Assembly: GCF_016809835.1 (NCBI RefSeq)
Contig: NZ_JAFBIL020000010.1
Coordinates: forward strand, 1 to 64,000
From: Massilia soli
GTDB lineage: Bacteria; Pseudomonadota; Gammaproteobacteria; Burkholderiales; Burkholderiaceae_D
DNA: 64,000 nt
Direction: 5' to 3'
Made by a program: the position numbers and the translations under genes. Shown here piece after piece: positions 56,294 to 64,000 of this stretch. The notes under the pieces were generated by a model, which worked only from the letters and a program-made list of their open reading frames with translations, was not told the DNA's origin and ran no database searches. Positions within the stretch are counted from its first letter, which is position 1; each line of letters opens with the position of its first letter.

Positions 56294-56947
56294 TTAACCT
56301 AAAAGAAATCTGAATGGGGCCACAAACAGGTTCAGCACGATGCCGGTCAGCTTGCCCATCGGCCCGAACCAATAGTCCATCAGCCTGAACACCAGCAGTC
56401 CAATCACGATGAAGAAGCCATACGGCTCGATGCGCGAGTACGTGTAGGCAAGCTTGTGCGGCAGCACGCTGGTCATGATGCGGCCGCCATCGAGCGGTGG
56501 AATTGGCAGCATGTTAAACACAAACATCAGGATGTTGACGAACACGCCGGCCTGGGCCACCTTGTACGGAAACGCCTCGGCCACCCCGAAGGCCGCCATC
56601 AGCAACGCGAACACCGACCAGCCAAAGGCCATGATGAAGTTCGCCAGCGGCCCGGCGAACGCCACCCATGCCATCTGTTTCTTTGGATTGCGCAGCTTGC
56701 CGAAATCGATCGGCACCGGCTTGGCGTAGCCGAACACGAATGGGGTAAAGATGTACATCAGCACCGGCAGCGCGATGGTGCCGATCGGGTCGATGTGGCG
56801 CAGTGGATTGACACTCATGCGGCCGGCGGCGTAGGCGGTGTTGTCGCCAAAATATTTTGCCGCGTAGGCGTGGGCCGCTTCGTGCAGGGTAATCGCGAAG
56901 ATCACCGGTAGTGCGTAGACGGCGATCGCCTGGATAATTTCATTCAT
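56294..56947 (-). CDS. site-2 protease family metalloprotease (M50-like)
   Basis: The 217-residue membrane protein has HEAAH in a transmembrane segment (at about 22-26) and NMLPIPPLDGGR, the zinc-ligand and Asp motifs of site-2 proteases. Six hydrophobic segments are predicted. It cuts inside membranes, perhaps releasing signalling or quality-control substrates; the target is not known. It lies seven bases before trpS and 65 bases after the yciO-like gene, in the order common to betaproteobacteria. No PDZ domain is present. Confidence 0.93.
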   Translation of the reverse strand: MNEIIQAIAVYALPVIFAITLHEAAHAYAAKYFGDNTAYAAGRMSVNPLRHIDPIGTIALPVLMYIFTPFVFGYAKPVPIDFGKLRNPKKQMAWVAFAGPLANFIMAFGWSVFALLMAAFGVAEAFPYKVAQAGVFVNILMFVFNMLPIPPLDGGRIMTSVLPHKLAYTYSRIEPYGFFIVIGLLVFRLMDYWFGPMGKLTGIVLNLFVAPFRFLLG

Positions 56948-57012
56948 GGGTAGATTCTAACAGAGCACGCCGGGGCGGCCGGCAGGCGGTGGATGGAGGT
57001 GGGACGAGCCCG

Positions 57013-57636
57013 TCAGATGCCAAACAGGGCCGGATTGCCGCGTCCCTGACGCATCAGCACCGGTTCGGCGCCGGTCAGGTCGATCACCGTGGTCGGTTCC
57101 AGCGAGCAAGCGCCGCCGTCGATGATCAGGTCGAGCTGCTTTTCCATCCGGTCGCGGATGGTGTCGGCGTCATTCATGACTTCGCCGTCGTCGCGGCAGA
57201 TCAAGGTGGCGCTGATCAAAGGCTGGCCCAGCTCTTCCAGCAGCGCGCTGGCGATTGGATGCTCCGGCACCCGCAGGCCGATGGTCTTGCGCGACGGGTG
57301 CGACAGCCGGCGCGGCACTGCGCGCGTGGCCTCCAGAATCACCGTGAACGGACCCGGCGTGGTCGCCTTCAGCAGCCGGAACTGCTTGTTGTCCACGCGG
57401 GCATACTCGGCAATCTCCGACAGGTCGCGGCACAGCAGGGTCAGGTGGTGCTTCTCGTCGATGCCGCGGATGCGGCGCAACTTTTCCACCGCCGCCTTGT
57501 CATCCAGATGGCACACCAGCGCATAGCTGGAGTCGGTCGGGAGCGCAACCACGCCCCCGCCGTGGATGATCTGCGCCGCCTGCTTGATCAGGCGTAGCTG
57601 CGGATTGTCCGGGTGGATCTGGAAAAATTGACTCAT
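57013..57636 (-). CDS. yciO: YciO (TsaC/YrdC-family protein)
   Basis: The 207-residue protein aligns over its whole length with E. coli YciO: MSQFFQIHPDNPQ at the start, VVALPTDSSYALVC, CRDLSEIAEYARVDN, RKTIGLRVPEHPI and PTTVIDLTG. YciO is a paralogue of the threonylcarbamoyl-adenylate synthases that make t6A in tRNA, and its own role is still uncertain. It lies 18 bases after the htpX stop, in the block rnm - htpX - yciO - protease - trpS. The start ATG at 57636 has AGCCGC upstream and no clear ribosome site. Confidence 0.92.
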   Translation of the reverse strand: MSQFFQIHPDNPQLRLIKQAAQIIHGGGVVALPTDSSYALVCHLDDKAAVEKLRRIRGIDEKHHLTLLCRDLSEIAEYARVDNKQFRLLKATTPGPFTVILEATRAVPRRLSHPSRKTIGLRVPEHPIASALLEELGQPLISATLICRDDGEVMNDADTIRDRMEKQLDLIIDGGACSLEPTTVIDLTGAEPVLMRQGRGNPALFGI

Positions 57637-57654
57637 AAGGCCGCGGCGGCTTGC

Positions 57655-58533
57655 TTAGCGCAATTGCGACAGGGCAGCGATACGCTGCTCCATCGGCGGG
57701 TGGGTCGAGAACAGCGCACCCCAGCCGCCACCGCCGCCCGAGATACCGGACGCGGCCATCGACTGCGGCAAGGCGCCAGGGGCCAGGCCGCCAAGGCGGG
57801 CCAGCGCGTTCTGCATCGGCAGTGGCGAGCCCATCAGCTTGGCGGAACCGGCGTCGGCACGGAATTCGCGCTGGCGCGAGAACCAGGCCACGATGATCGA
57901 GGCCAGCAGGCCGAAGATGATTTCGCACACGAACACGGTGACCATGTAGCCGATGCCGGGGCCACGGTCCGAGTCGCCTTTGAGCAATACTTTATCGACG
58001 AAATAGCCGACCACGCGCGCCAGGAACACCACGAAGGTATTGACGACGCCCTGGATCAGGGTCAGCGTGACCATGTCGCCATTGGCGATGTGCGCCACCT
58101 CGTGGCCCAGCACCGCTTCGACTTCTTCGCGGCTCATGCTTTGCAGCAGGCCGGTGGATACGGCGACCAGCGCCGAATTCTTGAAGGCGCCGGTGGCGAA
58201 CGCGTTGGGCTCGCCGTCGTACACGGCCACTTCAGGCATGCCGATGCCGGCGCGCTCGGACAACTGGCGCACGGTGGCGACCAGCCACTGCTCGGTCGAG
58301 TTGGCCGGGTTCTCGATGACGCGCGCGCCAGTCGACCATTTGGCCATCGGCTTACTGATCAGCAAGGAGAAGATCGAACCGGTGAAGCCCACCACTGCCG
58401 AGAAGATCAGCAGTTCGCCGACATTGATGCCGGACGCGCTCACGCCGCGGCCGATGCCCAGAACGTTGAGCACCAGCGACAACACCAGCATCACGGCGAG
58501 GTTGGTGGCGAGAAATAGAACAATGCGCTTCAT
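57655..58533 (-). CDS. htpX: heat-shock membrane protease HtpX
   Basis: The 292-residue protein has four membrane segments and the zinc motif [10 protein letters not shown] (at about 140-149). It degrades damaged membrane proteins with FtsH. GGGAGG is six bases before the ATG. A sigma-32-type promoter (CTTGAAT-N13-CCCTTATCT, 58574-58602) lies 41 bases upstream, so it should be heat-induced. It is inserted between rnm and yciO, with an 18-base gap to yciO, and may drive the genes after it. Confidence 0.95.
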   Translation of the reverse strand: MKRIVLFLATNLAVMLVLSLVLNVLGIGRGVSASGINVGELLIFSAVVGFTGSIFSLLISKPMAKWSTGARVIENPANSTEQWLVATVRQLSERAGIGMPEVAVYDGEPNAFATGAFKNSALVAVSTGLLQSMSREEVEAVLGHEVAHIANGDMVTLTLIQGVVNTFVVFLARVVGYFVDKVLLKGDSDRGPGIGYMVTVFVCEIIFGLLASIIVAWFSRQREFRADAGSAKLMGSPLPMQNALARLGGLAPGALPQSMAASGISGGGGGWGALFSTHPPMEQRIAALSQLR

Positions 58534-58573
58534 GGAAAGCCTCCCGGCTTGGAATGTGGTTGACAGGCCGATA

Positions 58574-58602
58574 AGATAAGGGTGCTCAGCGGAAAATTCA
58601 AG
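58574..58602 (-). promoter_or_regulatory. sigma-32 (heat-shock) promoter of htpX
   Basis: On the minus strand CTTGAAT (58602-58596), a 13-base spacer and CCCTTATCT (58582-58574) match the RpoH consensus CTTGAAA-N13-CCCCATNT. Transcription would start near 58567, about 34 bases before the ATG. Confidence 0.75.
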
Positions 58603-58677
58603 TCGGGATACTTAACTGGGGCTTAAGGCTGAATTTGACGGGTATTTTGTGGCTACCCGCTCCTCCGCAGAATCGGC

Positions 58678-59511
58678 TCAAAACCAATCGTGCCACACCG
58701 GCGTCAGGTTCCCCGGCAATGGCGGCAACTGCGCAAACTCGATCCGGTTTTCGCCCGGCGCGTGGAAGTCGGTCCCGCGCGAGGCCAGGAACCCATACCG
58801 CCGCGCCAGCTCCGCGTACTCGGGATACTGGTCGGGCGTATGGCTGCCGGTCACCACCTCGATGGCCGCGCCGCCAAGCGCCTTGAATTCGTCGAACAGC
58901 GCGCCCTGCGCCGTCGCGCTGAATTTGTAACGCCCCGGATGCGCAATCACCGCCACGCCGCCGGCCGCCTTGATCCAGCCCACCGCCTGCTCCAGGCTGG
59001 CCCAGCGATGCGGCACATAGCCAGGCTTTCCTTCGGTGAGGTATTTACGGAATACATCCGGCGTGTTGTTGGCAACACCGCACTCCACCAGATAGCGGGC
59101 GAAGTGGGTGCGCGACATCAGGTCCGGATTCCCAACGTATTTCAGTGCGCCTTCGTAGGCGCCGGGGATCCCGGCCTTGTCCAGCTGGGCCGCAATCTCG
59201 CGCCCGCGCGCATCGCGGCCGCTGCGGGTATCGGCCAGGCCTTGTACCAACGTCGGGTGATGCTCATCGATCTGCAAGCCCACGATATGCACGGTGGCGT
59301 TTGCCCAGGTAATCGAAATTTCGACCCCGGCGACGAAGCGCATGCCCAACTCCTGCGCGGCGGCGCGCGCGCGGGCGATGCCGCCGACCTCATCGTGGTC
59401 GGTCAGCGCCCACACATCGACGCCGGAACCGTGCGCGTACTTCGCCACCGCCTCTGGCGCGAGCACGCCGTCGGAAACGTTGGAATGGCAATGAAGATCG
59501 ACTTTCAGCAT
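58678..59511 (-). CDS. rnm: PHP-domain phosphatase/5'-3' exonuclease (RNase AM, YciV)
   Basis: The 277-residue PHP protein has DLHCHSNVSDG at 5-15, LTDHDEVGG and the catalytic His/Asp set ending in RGTDFHAPGE. E. coli RNase AM (YciV) removes 5' nucleotides from RNA and hydrolyses 3',5'-bisphosphonucleotides such as pAp. yciV is next to yciO in E. coli as well. Here htpX separates them. The gene reads away from the alpha/beta hydrolase with a 93-base gap. The start codon at 59511 follows an A/T-rich stretch with AAAGTCG downstream and a weak ribosome site. Confidence 0.93.
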   Translation of the reverse strand: MLKVDLHCHSNVSDGVLAPEAVAKYAHGSGVDVWALTDHDEVGGIARARAAAQELGMRFVAGVEISITWANATVHIVGLQIDEHHPTLVQGLADTRSGRDARGREIAAQLDKAGIPGAYEGALKYVGNPDLMSRTHFARYLVECGVANNTPDVFRKYLTEGKPGYVPHRWASLEQAVGWIKAAGGVAVIAHPGRYKFSATAQGALFDEFKALGGAAIEVVTGSHTPDQYPEYAELARRYGFLASRGTDFHAPGENRIEFAQLPPLPGNLTPVWHDWF

Positions 59512-59604
59512 ACTGAAAACAAGCCTTGGCGCAGGAAGATGGTCGCGAAGGCTTTATTGTACGCGGACTGGGCGGGTTGCTCCGTGGCGACGCTCAATTG
59601 CCGC

Positions 59605-60483
59605 TCATGCCGCAATGAAATCCTCGATCATGCGTGCCAGTTTTTCAGGCTGGTCGTGGTGCAGCATGTGGCCGGCGTCCGGCATCATATGCGCGCTGAC
59701 GTTGGCCAGGTGCGACAGGCGGCGGTCGACTTCGATCCGCGCCTCTTCCTTCGGGCCCATCCACTGCCACATATTGGTGTCTTCGGCCTCGACCCACAGC
59801 ACCGGCGCCGTGATTGCGCGCGAGCATGCAAGCACTTCCTCAACGTGGTACAGCAGCGGGCTCGGCTTCTTGTGCTGCGGGTCGCCGAGAATCTCCCACT
59901 CGCCTGCCTGGTTCGGCGCGGCCCAATGCTGCGACAGGAAATCGGCGCGCTCGTCGGACAGGCGCGGATTGGTCTTCTGCAGCCGCGCGGCAACGGCCTG
60001 GCGGGTCGGATACGCACGCAGCACCGGCGGCTCGCGCAACTCGTCGAGCCACTTGGCGTAGCGCTTGGGCGAATCTTCCGGCTTGGTGGCAGGCAGGCCA
60101 AACCCTTCCAGGTTGATCAGCCGGCTGACACGGTCCGGCCGCACGCCGGCATAGATGTTGACGATGTTGCCGCCCATGCTGTGTCCCAGCAGGTTGACGG
60201 CCTCGCCCGGCGCGTAGTGCTCGAGGATGGCGTCGAGATCGGCCACATAGTCGGGAAACCAGTAGGTATCCGACTGGGTGCGTTCGGACAGTCCGAAACC
60301 GCGCCAGTCCGGCGCGATCACGTGCCAGTCTTGCTGCAGGCAGTCGACCACGAACTGGAACGAGGCCGACACGTCCATCCAACCGTGCACCATGAACAGT
60401 TTCGGCGCCCCTTCCCTGCCCCAATGGCGGATATGGCTGCGCAGGCCACGGATGGCCAGGAACTCGGAACGGGACGGTTTCAT
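59605..60483 (-). CDS. alpha/beta-fold hydrolase
   Basis: The 292-residue protein has VIAPDWRGFGLSER, the nucleophile elbow GHSMGGN (Ser at about 117), the acid in LWVEAEDT and the catalytic His in PDAGHMLH. It is of the epoxide-hydrolase/haloperoxidase-like group; the substrate is unknown. GAGG before the ATG at 60483 supports this start over 60576. It reads into rnm's direction with a 93-base gap and is divergent from the gamma-carbonic anhydrase. Confidence 0.9.
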   Translation of the reverse strand: MKPSRSEFLAIRGLRSHIRHWGREGAPKLFMVHGWMDVSASFQFVVDCLQQDWHVIAPDWRGFGLSERTQSDTYWFPDYVADLDAILEHYAPGEAVNLLGHSMGGNIVNIYAGVRPDRVSRLINLEGFGLPATKPEDSPKRYAKWLDELREPPVLRAYPTRQAVAARLQKTNPRLSDERADFLSQHWAAPNQAGEWEILGDPQHKKPSPLLYHVEEVLACSRAITAPVLWVEAEDTNMWQWMGPKEEARIEVDRRLSHLANVSAHMMPDAGHMLHHDQPEKLARMIEDFIAA

Positions 60484-60529
60484 ACTTGCCTCAAAAATAA
60501 AAGAACGACCGTTCGAATTATACGCTGCT

Positions 60530-60557
60530 GTTGATTTTCCGTCAGGCGGCCCCATTT
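60530..60557 (+). promoter_or_regulatory. sigma-32 (heat-shock) promoter of the gamma-CA - hslO unit
   Basis: GTTGATT (60530-60536), a 13-base spacer and CCCCATTT (60550-60557) match the RpoH consensus, with a perfect -10. Transcription would start near 60564, about 69 bases before the gamma-CA ATG. Confidence 0.7.
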
Positions 60558-60632
60558 GCTCGCATTCGGCCGGCAAACCGGCCCCCGGGCGTAAAATAGC
60601 GCCTTCCCCACGTTTCCAATAAGACTACTACT

Positions 60633-61157
60633 ATGGCCATCTTCCAGCTGGGCGAGCACGCTCCCGAGATCGACGCATCGGCATTCGTTGCCGACTCCGC
60701 CAACGTGATTGGCAAGGTCACGCTCGAAGCCAACGCCTCGGTGTGGTTCGGCGTCACGATCCGCGGCGACAACGAACGCATCACCATCGGCGCGGACAGC
60801 AATGTCCAGGAAGGCACCGTCATGCACACCGACATGGGCTACCCGCTCGACATCGGCAAAGGCGTCACGATCGGCCACCAGGCGATGCTGCATGGCTGCA
60901 CGGTCGGCGATGGCTCGCTGATCGGCATCCAGGCGGTGATCCTGAACGGCGCGAAGATCGGCAAGGGCTGCCTGGTCGGCGCCGGCGCGCTGGTCACGGA
61001 GGGCAAGGAATTCCCGGATTACTCGCTGATTATCGGCGCCCCGGCCAAGGCAGTGCGCACCCTCGGCGAAGAAGACGTCGCGCGCCTGCAAGCGAGCGCC
61101 GCCAGCTATGTGAAGCGCGGCCAGCTGTTCAAGGCAGAACTCAAGAAAATTGGATAA
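60633..61157 (+). CDS. gamma-class carbonic anhydrase family protein
   Basis: The 174-residue protein is a left-handed beta-helix trimer of the gamma-CA/YrdA type, with repeats such as [20 protein letters not shown] and [17 protein letters not shown]. The zinc-type histidines are in VMHTD, IGHQ and MLHG. Members hydrate CO2 or bind metals; activity varies. The stop is three bases before hslO, so the two form one unit, probably heat-induced. The ribosome site is weak. Confidence 0.94.
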   Translation: MAIFQLGEHAPEIDASAFVADSANVIGKVTLEANASVWFGVTIRGDNERITIGADSNVQEGTVMHTDMGYPLDIGKGVTIGHQAMLHGCTVGDGSLIGIQAVILNGAKIGKGCLVGAGALVTEGKEFPDYSLIIGAPAKAVRTLGEEDVARLQASAASYVKRGQLFKAELKKIG

Positions 61158-61160
61158 GAC

Positions 61161-62114
61161 ATGACGACAGATACCAAAGACACCCTGCAAAAATTCATCT
61201 TCGATAACGCCGCGGTACGTGGCGAGTTCGTTGAAATCTCGGATACCTGGCGCGAAGTCCAGGCCCGCCACAGCTACCCGCCCGCGGTCAAGACGGTGCT
61301 GGGCGAAATGCTGGCCGCTGCCGCCCTGCTGTCGGCCAACCTGAAGTTCAACGGCTCGATCATCATGCAGATCCATGGCGACGGCCCGGTCAAGCTGATG
61401 GTGGTTGAATGCGATTCCGACCTGCGCCTGCGCGCCACCGCCAAGCTGGCCGAAGGCGCCCACGTGGCCGAGGACGCGACCCTGACGGACCTGCTGAACC
61501 AGAGCGGCAAGGGCCGCTTCGTGATTACGCTCGATCCGAACGACAAGATGCCGGGCCAGCAGCCTTACCAGGGCATCGTGCCGCTCGATGGCGACGACAT
61601 GGCGACCGTGATTGAAAACTACATGCTGCGTTCGGAGCAGCTCGACACGCGCCTGTGGATCGCCGCCGACGCCACCGTCTCGCGCGGCCTGCTGCTGCAA
61701 AAGCTGCCGCGCCACAGCGGCAAGGACGACCAGACCAAGCAGGCGACCGAAGCGGAAGAACTCGAGACCTGGAACCGCGCGGTGATGCTGGCCTCGACCC
61801 TGAAGCAGGAAGAACTGCTGTCAGCCGACATCCAGACCCTGATGAACCGCCTGTTCTGGGAAGAGACGATCCGCGTGTTCGATCCGGCGCACCCGCGCTT
61901 CCACTGCAGCTGCACCCGTGAAAAGGTCGGCAACATGCTCAAGATGCTGGGCACGGAAGAAGTCAACGCTGCGCTCGACGACCTGGGCGCGCTGGAGATC
62001 AATTGCGATTTCTGCGGCAAGCACTACGCGTTCGACAAGGTCGATTGCGCGCAACTGTTTGCCACCGACACCCCGGTCGAAACCTTGATCCCGGCCGGCG
62101 ACATCAAGCACTGA
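61161..62114 (+). CDS. hslO: redox-regulated chaperone Hsp33
   Basis: The 317-residue protein has the Hsp33 chaperone domain and the C-terminal redox switch with four cysteines: FHCSCTREK (CxC) and INCDFCGKH (CxxC). Zinc is held in the reduced form; oxidation releases it and activates the chaperone. It follows the gamma-CA gene by three bases. The promoter upstream fits sigma-32. A hairpin lies after the stop. Confidence 0.96.
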   Translation: MTTDTKDTLQKFIFDNAAVRGEFVEISDTWREVQARHSYPPAVKTVLGEMLAAAALLSANLKFNGSIIMQIHGDGPVKLMVVECDSDLRLRATAKLAEGAHVAEDATLTDLLNQSGKGRFVITLDPNDKMPGQQPYQGIVPLDGDDMATVIENYMLRSEQLDTRLWIAADATVSRGLLLQKLPRHSGKDDQTKQATEAEELETWNRAVMLASTLKQEELLSADIQTLMNRLFWEETIRVFDPAHPRFHCSCTREKVGNMLKMLGTEEVNAALDDLGALEINCDFCGKHYAFDKVDCAQLFATDTPVETLIPAGDIKH

Positions 62115-62117
62115 GCC

Positions 62118-62147
62118 GCGCACGGCGACGGGATCGCCACCGTGCGC
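62118..62147. terminator. hairpin between converging hslO and hydrolase
   Basis: GCGCACGGCGA pairs with TCGCC-A-CCGTGCGC. No T-run follows, so termination is uncertain. Confidence 0.45.
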
Positions 62148-62160
62148 GCCTGCCCGCGCG

Positions 62161-63183
62161 TCACGGTTGCTTGATGTGCTGTTCAAAGAACCGGACCACG
62201 CTGGCGTTCATCGCCTCATGGAAGGCGGCGCGATCGAACTTGCCCTGCTCCGCACAAAACTCCAGCTGGCGCGCCAGCACGGTGCACGGGGCCAGGAACG
62301 ATAAGTGACCGGCGCCGGGAACGGAGTGGAACTCCACCCCGGCGCCGAGCCATTGTCGCAGCGGCCCGGCATTGCTTGCGTAGGGAACGCTGGCATCCTT
62401 TTCCGCGCTCCATAACTGCACCGGTACCCGCACGCCGCCGCCCGTCGGCGACGCCAGCGCGAATCCGAAGCCTGGCGCCGCCACTACCGCCGCCTTGATG
62501 CGCGGGTCCGCCACAAAATTTTGCTCCATGGCGGACGCGCCAACGGTCATCAACGGCGATCCTGCGCGGCGCAACACCTCGCAGGCAAACTCCGGCGACC
62601 TGGCACAATGTGTCGGAACCATGCCCAAATCAGGTGTCGCGCCGACCGCGGTAAGTACCGTGAATCCGCCCATCGAGAATCCAAAGGCGCCGATGCGATC
62701 AGGATCGATCCGGTCGTGGCCCGGCCAGCGCGCCAGCATATGGTCGACGGTCGCGCGCAACTGCCGGGTACGCCCACTGAAAAACGCTGCCGAGCCGACC
62801 GCGCTCTGGTCCTCGTAGTTGTCGCCGCCATGCATTGGCGCGGCGACGATGTAGCCAGCGCTGGCCAGCGCCAGCGCCAGGTCGACATGGCCCATTGGCG
62901 CGCCGCCGTTACCGTGCGAGATGATCACCAGCGGCAAGCCGCGCCCGGCAATCGCGGCGTCGCGCGCCACCGTCGCGAATGCAAAGCCGCTCACGGTTGG
63001 CCACGGGCGCGCATCGGTCGGATACCAGACGCCGATGACGAACGGTTTTCCATCCGCGCCGGTTGCACGGGTGGCCTGGAAACCCACCGGGCGCTCCGTC
63101 GTGAGCGCGGTCGAAAACACGAACACCCCCACGCCGGCGGCAAGAACCGCGATCGCGATGAGCAAGCGGCGAATCCATTTCAT
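62161..63183 (-). CDS. membrane-anchored alpha/beta hydrolase (dienelactone hydrolase-like)
   Basis: The 340-residue protein has an N-terminal hydrophobic segment (about 8-25) that may be an anchor or signal. Its hydrolase domain has IISHGNGGAP (oxyanion) and GAFGFSMGGFT (Ser at about 170). A lid-like region, LWSAEKDASVPY and AGHLSFLAPC give the acid and histidine. The substrate is unknown. AGGAGG precedes the ATG at 63183, and the gene overlaps the kinase stop (ATGA). It may be regulated with, or sense with, the kinase upstream. Confidence 0.88.
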   Translation of the reverse strand: MKWIRRLLIAIAVLAAGVGVFVFSTALTTERPVGFQATRATGADGKPFVIGVWYPTDARPWPTVSGFAFATVARDAAIAGRGLPLVIISHGNGGAPMGHVDLALALASAGYIVAAPMHGGDNYEDQSAVGSAAFFSGRTRQLRATVDHMLARWPGHDRIDPDRIGAFGFSMGGFTVLTAVGATPDLGMVPTHCARSPEFACEVLRRAGSPLMTVGASAMEQNFVADPRIKAAVVAAPGFGFALASPTGGGVRVPVQLWSAEKDASVPYASNAGPLRQWLGAGVEFHSVPGAGHLSFLAPCTVLARQLEFCAEQGKFDRAAFHEAMNASVVRFFEQHIKQP

Positions 63184-64000
63184 GATGCCTCCTTCAGTGA
63201 GAGAGCGGGTGTGCAAAGTTCGACAATAAACCGGCAGCCACGGCCACCGAGGCCGGTCTCAAGGCGCACCGTGCCATGCAGTCGCTTCACGGCCTGCGCG
63301 ACAATCGCCAGGCCAAGCCCGGAACCGGAGGCGTCATTTCCGGCGACACGGTAAAAACGCTCGAAAACCAGGGCCTGTTCGCTTGCCGCGATACCCGGGC
63401 CATCGTCGGCCACCGTCAGTACCAGCATGCCATGCCGCTCGCCCAGACCAACCACGATCTGCCCGCCGCGCTGCACATACCGCGACGCGTTGTCGAGCAG
63501 GTTCTGCACGATGGACTGGAAGGCGTGCGGCTCCAGCCGGTGCAGCAGCATGTCGGGCGCCTCGAGCGACAGGTCGATGTCCCTGCCCATGGCCGCGGGT
63601 GCGGCGACGGCCATCTCGTGCCGCAGCAGCTGGGCCACATCCACCGCGGCGGCGGCGGATGTCGCGGCGCTGTCGATGCGCGCGAGATCGAGCAGTTGCT
63701 GAACCAGGTGGGAAGCGCGCGCGATCGCATGTTCCAGGCGCCGCGCCGCCATGCGCCGTTCGTCGGGACCGGCGGCCATTTCCAGCACATGGACCTGGGC
63801 CGCGATCACGGCCATCGGCGTCCTCAGTTCGTGCGCCGCATCCTCGACGAAGGCATGTTCCCGCGCGATCTTGCTGCGCAGTTTGGCGAGCAGATGATCG
63901 AGGGCGTCGGCGACGGGCTTGAGCTCCGCGTACCTGGCGTCGCAGCCTAGCGGTGAAAGATCGTCCGGCCCGCGCGCGGCGATGGTATCGGACAAGCGGC
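63180..64000 (-). CDS. sensor histidine kinase, C-terminal fragment (QseC-like)
   Basis: Only the last 273 or so residues are in the window; the N-terminus runs off the right edge. The fragment has a HAMP-like piece (LSDTIAARGPDDLSPL), HisKA with His in DAAHELRTPM, a HATPase N-box VQNLLDNASRYV, G1 DDGPGIA and G2 GSGLGLAI. It should phosphorylate an OmpR-family regulator, which by usual order lies beyond the window. The stop overlaps the hydrolase start (ATGA), an uncommon partner. It may belong to the QseB/QseC-type systems; this is inference. Confidence 0.9.
   Translation of the reverse strand, partial: RLSDTIAARGPDDLSPLGCDARYAELKPVADALDHLLAKLRSKIAREHAFVEDAAHELRTPMAVIAAQVHVLEMAAGPDERRMAARRLEHAIARASHLVQQLLDLARIDSAATSAAAAVDVAQLLRHEMAVAAPAAMGRDIDLSLEAPDMLLHRLEPHAFQSIVQNLLDNASRYVQRGGQIVVGLGERHGMLVLTVADDGPGIAASEQALVFERFYRVAGNDASGSGLGLAIVAQAVKRLHGTVRLETGLGGRGCRFIVELCTPALSLKEAS

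Noticed and set aside
1-64000. tRNA, rRNA, CRISPR arrays, insertion sequences, prophage
   Set aside because: I looked on both strands and found no cloverleaf, array or transposase; a tRNA/CRISPR search tool could still find something I missed.

Overview
The window is GC-rich chromosomal DNA with tightly packed genes. It most likely comes from a betaproteobacterium of the Oxalobacteraceae, near Massilia/Telluria/Janthinobacterium. Pointers are the paired cyanophycin synthetase genes with their associated ABC transporter and DUF1854 gene, the trpS - site-2 protease - yciO - rnm block, bamC next to dapA, and a PEP-CTERM protein behind a sigma-54 promoter. This placement is inference from gene content. 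I saw no rRNA, tRNA, CRISPR array, insertion sequence or phage gene, so this looks like core and near-core chromosome.

Layout. 1-187 is the 3' end of a Crp/Fnr-type regulator. 250-8092 (minus) is a DNA-repair operon read recQ, MBL exonuclease, ATP-dependent ligase, DEXH helicase, pdeM, with overlapping or nearly abutting genes and a small exported protein at the end. 8299-8421 is a 40-residue membrane microprotein. 8428-14499 (minus) is a signalling operon: large hybrid kinase, cheR, cheB, receiver-kinase, with no cheA or cheW. 14584-17106 is a UvrA2-type protein without the UvrB-binding domain. 17311-22579 holds ompA, mgtC-like, galM and a TonB-dependent receptor. 22921-27103 is an export/membrane module: DUF4331, Pro-rich lipoprotein, TPR protein and a HupE/UreJ-like membrane protein. 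27271-31064 is a TRAP transporter operon, followed by an ABC exporter and a BCCT transporter (minus).

34918-43024 is the cyanophycin locus. YciI, DUF1854 and an unusual zinc-ribbon ABC transporter run leftward; two cyanophycin synthetases run rightward. The first synthetase has a degenerate Mur-ligase P-loop. Then follow a DUF29 protein, the PEP-CTERM protein, mutS with an overlapping degenerate phosphoesterase-like gene, slyD/roxA (divergent), a small unknown gene, an Ala-rich lipoprotein, and a repeat-bearing intergenic region.

52324-59511 (minus) carries bamC, dapA, a methyltransferase, trpS (with a four-cysteine motif like iron-sulfur TrpRS), a site-2 protease, yciO, htpX and rnm. After a hydrolase come a gamma-carbonic anhydrase and hslO (plus), then a hydrolase translationally coupled to a sensor kinase that runs off the right edge. 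Regulatory sequences read directly include two good sigma-32-like promoters (htpX; gamma-CA-hslO), one sigma-54 promoter, a triple 11-bp direct repeat before the TRAP operon, and six strong intrinsic terminators. No searches could be run; family names rest on recognised motifs.
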